From NCBI RefSeq assembly GCF_000498575.2, contig NZ_AWSQ01000010.1:20590-84589 (forward strand): a stretch of DNA of 64,000 bases, written 5' to 3'. Source of the stretch: Pseudomonas taeanensis MS-3 (GTDB taxonomy: Bacteria > Pseudomonadota > Gammaproteobacteria > Pseudomonadales > Pseudomonadaceae). The position numbers and the translations under genes were made by a program. This document shows positions 59,721-64,000 of this stretch, piece by piece; positions within the stretch are counted from its first letter, which is position 1, and every line of letters begins with the position of its first letter. The notes beneath the pieces were generated by a model. The model saw only the letters and a program-made list of their open reading frames with translations, searched no databases and was not told where the DNA came from.

Positions 59721-61073
59721 TCATTCAGCCAGGGCCTTGGCCAGTTTGCCGTGCAGGCCGCCGAAACCGCCGTTGCTCATGATCACCACCTGGGTGCCTG
59801 GCGTCGCCTGGGCCTTGACCCCTTCGATGATCGCCTCCAGCGAATCGCAGACCTGGGTCGGCACGCTCGACGAGGCCACCGTGGCGGCCAGATCCCAGCC
59901 GAGGTTGGCCGGCGCGTACCAGTACACCGAGTCGGCCTGCTGCACCGACTCCGGCAAGCCATCGCGGTGGGCGCCGAGCTTCATCGAGTTGGAGCGCGGC
60001 TCAACCACTGCGATCAACTGCGCACTGCCGATACGCTTGCGCAGTCCGTCGAGGGTGGTGGCGATGGCGGTCGGGTGGTGCGCGAAGTCGTCGTAAATCG
60101 TCACGCCGTTGACCTCGGCAACCTTCTCCATGCGCCGCTTGGCGTTCTTGAACTCGCCCAACGCAGCGATGCCCTGGGTCGGCACCACGCCGACATGCCG
60201 CGCCGCCGCGAGTACAGCCAGGGCATTGGCGACGTTGTGCTGGCCGGTCAACTGCCAATCGACCACACCTTCGACCTTGCCGGCGAAACTCACCTCGAAG
60301 CGCGAGCCGTCCTCGCTGAGCAGACTCGCCTGCCACTGACCGCCGGCGCCGGTGGTTTGCACCGGGGTCCAGCAGCCCATCTGAATGACTCGCTGCAAAG
60401 CGCTTTCGCTGGAGGGATGAATGATCAGGCCGTCGCCGGGAATGGTCCGCACCAGGTGATGAAATTGCCGCTCGATGGCCGCAAGATCCGCAAAGATGTC
60501 CGCGTGATCGAACTCAAGATTATTGAGGATCGCCGTGCGCGGGCGGTAATGGACGAACTTCGAACGCTTGTCGAAGAAGGCACTGTCGTACTCGTCGGCC
60601 TCGACCACGAAGAACGGCGTGCCGCCCAGGCGGGCGGAGATGCCGAAGTTCTGCGGCACCCCGCCGATCAGAAAGCCCGGGCTCATGCCCGCGTGCTCCA
60701 GCACCCAGGCCAGCATGCTGCTGCTGCTGGTCTTGCCGTGGGTACCGGCCACCGCCAGCACCCAGCGCCCCTGCAGCACATGGTCGGCCAGCCACTGCGG
60801 GCCGCTGACATAGGCCAGGCCTTTATTCAGCACATGCTCCACCGCCGGATTGCCGCGCGACAGGGCATTGCCGATCACCACCAGATCCGGTGCCGGGTCA
60901 AGTTGCGCAGGGTCATAGCCCTGGGTCAGTTCGATGCCCTGGGCCTGCAACTGAGTGCTCATGGGCGGGTAGACATTGGCGTCGGAGCCGGTCACCCGGT
61001 GCCCCAACTCCTTGGCGAGAACGGCCAGCGAGCCCATGAAGGTGCCGCAGATGCCGAGAATATGGATGTGCAT
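59721..61073 (-). CDS. mpl: UDP-N-acetylmuramate:L-Ala-gamma-D-Glu-meso-DAP ligase
   Basis: A 450-residue Mur ligase that reattaches recycled tripeptide to UDP-MurNAc. The N-terminal ILGICGTFMGSLAVLAKELG, the ATP loop GTHGKTS (110-116) and the C-terminal IYDDFAHHPTAIATTL are clear, and the length is usual for Mpl. It fits the many peptidoglycan-cleaving enzymes in this window that release fragments to recycle. Start ATG at 61073. Confidence 0.95.
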   Translation of the reverse strand: MHIHILGICGTFMGSLAVLAKELGHRVTGSDANVYPPMSTQLQAQGIELTQGYDPAQLDPAPDLVVIGNALSRGNPAVEHVLNKGLAYVSGPQWLADHVLQGRWVLAVAGTHGKTSSSSMLAWVLEHAGMSPGFLIGGVPQNFGISARLGGTPFFVVEADEYDSAFFDKRSKFVHYRPRTAILNNLEFDHADIFADLAAIERQFHHLVRTIPGDGLIIHPSSESALQRVIQMGCWTPVQTTGAGGQWQASLLSEDGSRFEVSFAGKVEGVVDWQLTGQHNVANALAVLAAARHVGVVPTQGIAALGEFKNAKRRMEKVAEVNGVTIYDDFAHHPTAIATTLDGLRKRIGSAQLIAVVEPRSNSMKLGAHRDGLPESVQQADSVYWYAPANLGWDLAATVASSSVPTQVCDSLEAIIEGVKAQATPGTQVVIMSNGGFGGLHGKLAKALAE

Positions 61074-61296
61074 GAATGACCTCTGAGACGGGCAGCCGAG
61101 GCCCGAAAATCCTGGCGGCAGATTAGCACAGCGACTCGCGCGCGGGAGCCGCGGAGCATCACGCGACGGGAGAATGATTGCCTCCGCCGCGCCGCACTTT
61201 CAGACCCGCTCATACGAATAAACACCCTGGAGAGGAGCCGGCGCACCAGCGCCTGCACGCACCCTGTAGAGAGCCGGAGCGGGAGGTACCGTCGCG

Positions 61297-63195
61297 CTAC
61301 TGCGGGCGCTCGATCGCATGCTTGCGCAGCTTGCGGTACAGGGTGTTGCGGCTGATACCCAACTGCTCTGCGCTACGCGTCATATGCCAATATTGAGCCT
61401 CCAGGACCTTGAGCAACGCCACACGTTCGGCGTCGTCGAGTGGGGCGGAGTCGGGGCTTTCGCTCGCGCCGCTCAGGGCCGGCAGGCGGCGAATTTCCAT
61501 CGGCAGTTCGGCATGGCGAATGACGCCGTCTTCACACAGCGCCACCAGGGTGCGCAGCACATTGCGCAACTGCCGCACATTGCCCGGCCAGTGGTAGTCG
61601 AGCAGGGTCTGCTGCGCCCGATCTTCCAGGTGTACCAGCTGGCCACGGGCCTCCTCGCCGAGCAGGTGCTGGAGCAGCTGCAGCTTGTCGCTGCGTTCGC
61701 GCAGCGGGGGCAGCTGCAGGACCAGGCCATTGAGACGATAGAACAGGTCTTCGCGAAATTGCCCGGCGGCCACTTGTTCAACCAGGTCGCGATGGCTGGC
61801 ACTGATCACTCGCACATCGATGGTCTGTACCTCACCACCGATGGGTTCCACCTGACGCTCCTCGAGCACGCGCAACAGACGGGTCTGCAGCGCCAGCGGC
61901 ATGTCGCCGATTTCATCGAGAAACAGGGTGCCACCGTCTGCCTGTTGCAGCTTGCCGCGCATACCCTCCTTGCGCGCCCCGGTAAAACTGCCACCGCGGT
62001 AGCCGAACAGTTCGCTCTCGATCAGGCTCTCCGGAATCGCCGCGCAGTTCAGTGCGACGAAGGGTTTGCCGCCGCGCGAGCTGACCTGATGCAGCGCCTT
62101 GGCGAAAGCCTCCTTGCCGGTACCGGTTTCGCCGCCGATCAGCAGCGGCACATCGCGCTCGTAAACCCGCAGGGCGCGGCGAAAGTCGTTCTGCAGGTCC
62201 GCATCGGCCAGGCACAGCCCGGGGGTCGCCAAGGTTTGCCCACCTTGAGCTTGCGGACTGCGCCGCGCCTGACCGCGGAGCATGGCAAAAAGCAGCTGAC
62301 CGCGCTGGGTATACAGCGGCCAACTGGCGCTGGGCTGCAGCGAGGCACGGCCAAGCAAGTCATCCAGACGGCAGTCGAAAATCTCCACCAGAGTGCGCCC
62401 GAGCAGACGCTGACGGGCCAGGCCGAGCAGGTTAATCGCGCTCTGATTCACCGCACGGACCCGACCATCACCATCGAATGCCAGCAGGCCCTCACTGAAC
62501 TGGCCAATATATTCGGCCTGAGCATGGAAACGCAGCAGCCACTCACCCTCATAACTGCGCAGGAAGTGGCAGCCCTCGATGGCCTTGGCCGACAGATTGA
62601 CCAGGGCCATGGTGTGGAACTGGCTCTGCCGCGACACGTCGTGGCGTGCCGAGGATACATCGAGCACCGCCAGCAGCTCGCCATGCGGGTCGAACACCGG
62701 GCTGGCCGAGCAGGTCAATCCGGTATGGCGGCTGCGAAAATGCTCGTTCTGGTGGATGGCCAGCGGCTGGCGCTCGACCAGGCAGGTGCCGATGCCGTTG
62801 GTGCCCTCGCAGGCCTCGCTCCAGTCGGCGCCGAGCCATAGGCCGGCCTGCTCGAACGTGCGCTGTTCCGCCGCTTCGGTGACGCAATTGAGGATCAGCC
62901 CACGGGCATCGGTGAGCAGCACTGCGTGCCCGGAGCCGGCCAGTTGGCGAAACAGGCTGTTCATCTCGTCGCTGGAAATCTCCAGCACCAGCTGCAGCTG
63001 TTCGCGGCGCTCGAGCATGCGCGCGTGTTCGAGCACCGCAGGCGCCATTGATTGCGCAGGGTCGAGGTGGTGCTGTTCCAGGCAGCGCAGCCAGGAACGC
63101 GCAACCGAGGGATCGGCGGCCGGGCCGGCGACTTGCGCCTTGCCCTGTGCCACGGTCAGCACCTGCTGGGCGTGGCGACTCAGATGATTGTGCAT
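61297..63195 (-). CDS. Sigma-54-dependent activator, AcoR family
   Basis: A 632-residue regulator with an N-terminal GAF domain (about 70-205), a PAS-like domain (about 225-300), a sigma-54 AAA+ domain with Walker A GETGTGKE (355-362) and the sigma-54 contact loop GSFTGA (402-407, Ser replacing the usual Ala), and a Fis-type helix-turn-helix at the end (AEQLGISRNTLYRKLRKH). It is divergent from an aldehyde dehydrogenase gene with a sigma-54 promoter. In P. aeruginosa the activator at this place is tied to ethanol/ethanolamine-linked aldehyde oxidation and precedes eut genes, which would lie beyond the right edge. Confidence 0.9.
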   Translation of the reverse strand: MHNHLSRHAQQVLTVAQGKAQVAGPAADPSVARSWLRCLEQHHLDPAQSMAPAVLEHARMLERREQLQLVLEISSDEMNSLFRQLAGSGHAVLLTDARGLILNCVTEAAEQRTFEQAGLWLGADWSEACEGTNGIGTCLVERQPLAIHQNEHFRSRHTGLTCSASPVFDPHGELLAVLDVSSARHDVSRQSQFHTMALVNLSAKAIEGCHFLRSYEGEWLLRFHAQAEYIGQFSEGLLAFDGDGRVRAVNQSAINLLGLARQRLLGRTLVEIFDCRLDDLLGRASLQPSASWPLYTQRGQLLFAMLRGQARRSPQAQGGQTLATPGLCLADADLQNDFRRALRVYERDVPLLIGGETGTGKEAFAKALHQVSSRGGKPFVALNCAAIPESLIESELFGYRGGSFTGARKEGMRGKLQQADGGTLFLDEIGDMPLALQTRLLRVLEERQVEPIGGEVQTIDVRVISASHRDLVEQVAAGQFREDLFYRLNGLVLQLPPLRERSDKLQLLQHLLGEEARGQLVHLEDRAQQTLLDYHWPGNVRQLRNVLRTLVALCEDGVIRHAELPMEIRRLPALSGASESPDSAPLDDAERVALLKVLEAQYWHMTRSAEQLGISRNTLYRKLRKHAIERPQ

Positions 63196-63331
63196 TTTTA
63201 TTGTTCTCCGCTACGGGGTGGCGGTAGGCAACCCGTGCCCTGGCGAGACACCCGCAACGGCGCAGCATCCACCAGCTCAGGCGGCATTGCAACGCCGCGC
63301 AGACCAGCGAGCCAGGGGCTGTACCGGCAGC

Positions 63332-63373
63332 GTGACAGAGTGTCACCCCCGACTGTACCTAAGTCGCGACAGT
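63332..63373. promoter_or_regulatory. Candidate enhancer sites for the sigma-54 activator
   Basis: GTGACAGAGTGTCAC (63332-63346) is a perfect 6-bp dyad around a 3-base centre, about 100 bp upstream of the -24 element. A second, weaker dyad ACTGT-N12-ACAGT spans 63352-63373. Position and symmetry suit an upstream activating sequence. The rest of 63196-63515 holds the activator promoter and no gene. Confidence 0.55.
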
Positions 63374-63435
63374 ACTTTCGGATGAGACCTTTCAGATTCT
63401 AGTTCGACAGCTCTAGCACGACACTTTCATCAGCC

Positions 63436-63451
63436 TGGCCCGCCCCTTGCT
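63436..63451 (+). promoter_or_regulatory. Sigma-54 (-24/-12) promoter of the aldehyde dehydrogenase gene
   Basis: TGGCCCGCCCCTTGCT agrees with the consensus TGGCACG-N4-TTGCW at all fixed bases except A to C. The GG and GC dinucleotides have the required 10-base spacing. It is 65 bases before the ATG. Confidence 0.85.
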
Positions 63452-63515
63452 CTAGGGTTTTACAAGCGCAGCAGCGCTGCACTCCCCAATAAGCACAAGA
63501 GCCAGGAGCATCACC

Positions 63516-64000
63516 ATGATCTACGCAAAACCCGGAACACCAGGCGCTGTTATCAATCTCAAGCCGCGCTACGGCAACTTCATCGGTGGCGAGTTTGTCG
63601 CGCCGCTCAAGGGGCAGTACTTCAGCAACACCAGTCCGGTCGATGCCTCGCTGATCGGTGAGTTTCCCCGTTCCAGCGCCGAAGATATCGAGCTGGCCCT
63701 GGATGCCGCCCATGCCGCCGCCGATGCCTGGGGCAAGACCTCGGTGCAGAATCGCTCGCTGGTGCTGCTGAAAATTGCCGACCGTATCGAAGCCAACCTC
63801 GAACTGCTGGCCGTGGCCGAAACCTGGGACAACGGCAAGGCGGTGCGCGAGACGCTGAACGCCGACGTGCCGCTGGCCGCCGATCACTTCCGTTATTACG
63901 CCGGTTGCATCCGCGCCCAGGAAGGCAGCGCCGCCGAGATCGACGAACACACCGCCGCCTATCACTTCCACGAACCGCTGGGCGTGGTCGGGCAGATCAT
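63516..64000 (+). CDS. NAD-dependent aldehyde dehydrogenase, N-terminal part
   Basis: The first 161 residues of an aldehyde dehydrogenase, running off the right edge. It begins MIYAKPGTPGAVINLKPRYG and shows NFIGGEFVAPLKGQYFSNTS, AETWDNGKAVRETLNADVPL and HFRYYAGCIRAQEGS, typical of the ExaC/AcoD group that oxidises acetaldehyde. The catalytic Cys is beyond the window. The ATG at 63516 has AGGAG nine bases before it. A sigma-54 promoter and dyads upstream suggest control by the divergent activator. Confidence 0.9.
   Translation, partial: MIYAKPGTPGAVINLKPRYGNFIGGEFVAPLKGQYFSNTSPVDASLIGEFPRSSAEDIELALDAAHAAADAWGKTSVQNRSLVLLKIADRIEANLELLAVAETWDNGKAVRETLNADVPLAADHFRYYAGCIRAQEGSAAEIDEHTAAYHFHEPLGVVGQI

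Noticed and set aside
1..64000. Prophage, CRISPR array, defence island, tRNA or rRNA genes
   Set aside because: I looked for repeat-spacer arrays, integrase or phage proteins, and cloverleaf or rRNA sequences and saw none; gene content and order are those of a conserved Pseudomonas core region.

Overview
The window is a core chromosomal segment of a gammaproteobacterium, almost certainly a Pseudomonas. It is GC-rich, with start and stop codons of neighbouring genes often overlapping. From memory, the gene order (hrpB ... amn, aidB-like/tetR, ladS-type kinase, thiD-thiE-hemL, miaB-phoH-ybeY-corC-lnt, leuS-lptE-holA, lipA/lipB-ybeD-dacC-rlpA-mltB-rodA-mrdA-rlmH-rsfS-nadD-proA, mpl-ubiX, sigma-54 activator/aldehyde dehydrogenase) follows one continuous block of the P. 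aeruginosa chromosome. Copies of a Pseudomonas-like intergenic hairpin repeat are scattered between the genes. I see no prophage, CRISPR array, rRNA, tRNA or integrase.

Layout. 1-14.3 kb: an edge-truncated short-chain dehydrogenase, a dual CDGSH iron-sulfur protein, an exported nuclease-like protein, a periplasmic solute-binding protein, HrpB helicase, a lipoprotein, DinB, a FieF-type cation efflux pump, an Lrp/AsnC regulator, a DUF2788 protein, RluE, an alcohol dehydrogenase, AMP nucleosidase, and a TetR-AidB operon whose start region carries a striking double palindrome. 14.5-21.8 kb: a LadS-type hybrid kinase, thiamine (thiD, thiE) and haem (hemL) biosynthesis, and small proteins. 21.9-27.4 kb: RNA modification and maturation followed by CorC and Lnt. 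27.5-35.3 kb: YdcF, a zinc-ribbon protein, LeuS, LptE, HolA, ArfA and a lytic transglycosylase. 35.3-47 kb: lipoate synthesis, then a compact minus-strand cell-shape block (DacC, RlpA, MltB, RodA, PBP2) continuing into RlmH, RsfS, NadD and ProA. 47-64 kb: DNA glycosylase coupled to a DedA-PAP2 fusion, LON-domain protein, LrgAB, MaoC hydratase, a MORN-repeat/C13-protease-like lipoprotein, small enzymes, a solute-binding-domain GGDEF-EAL protein, UbiX, Mpl, and a sigma-54 activator divergent from an aldehyde dehydrogenase cut by the window end.

Functional themes are envelope biogenesis (lipoprotein acylation, LPS export, peptidoglycan synthesis, trimming and recycling), translation (LeuS, RluE, RlmH, MiaB, YbeY, RsfS, ArfA) and cofactor synthesis (thiamine, haem, lipoate, NAD, ubiquinone).

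The least ordinary items are: (i) a perfect 19-bp inverted repeat, each arm itself a TGAATC-NN-GATTCA dyad, abutting the tetR-aidB start codon; (ii) a 46-codon antisense remnant of a second lipA just upstream of intact lipA; (iii) an arfA gene with an in-frame hairpin at the end of its ORF; (iv) a dispersed hairpin element whose central stem sequence changes from copy to copy while pairing is kept; (v) a caspase-fold (C13) lipoprotein with a long MORN-repeat stalk; and (vi) a 12-bp C tract. None amounts to a proven new system; (i), (iv) and (v) are the best leads.
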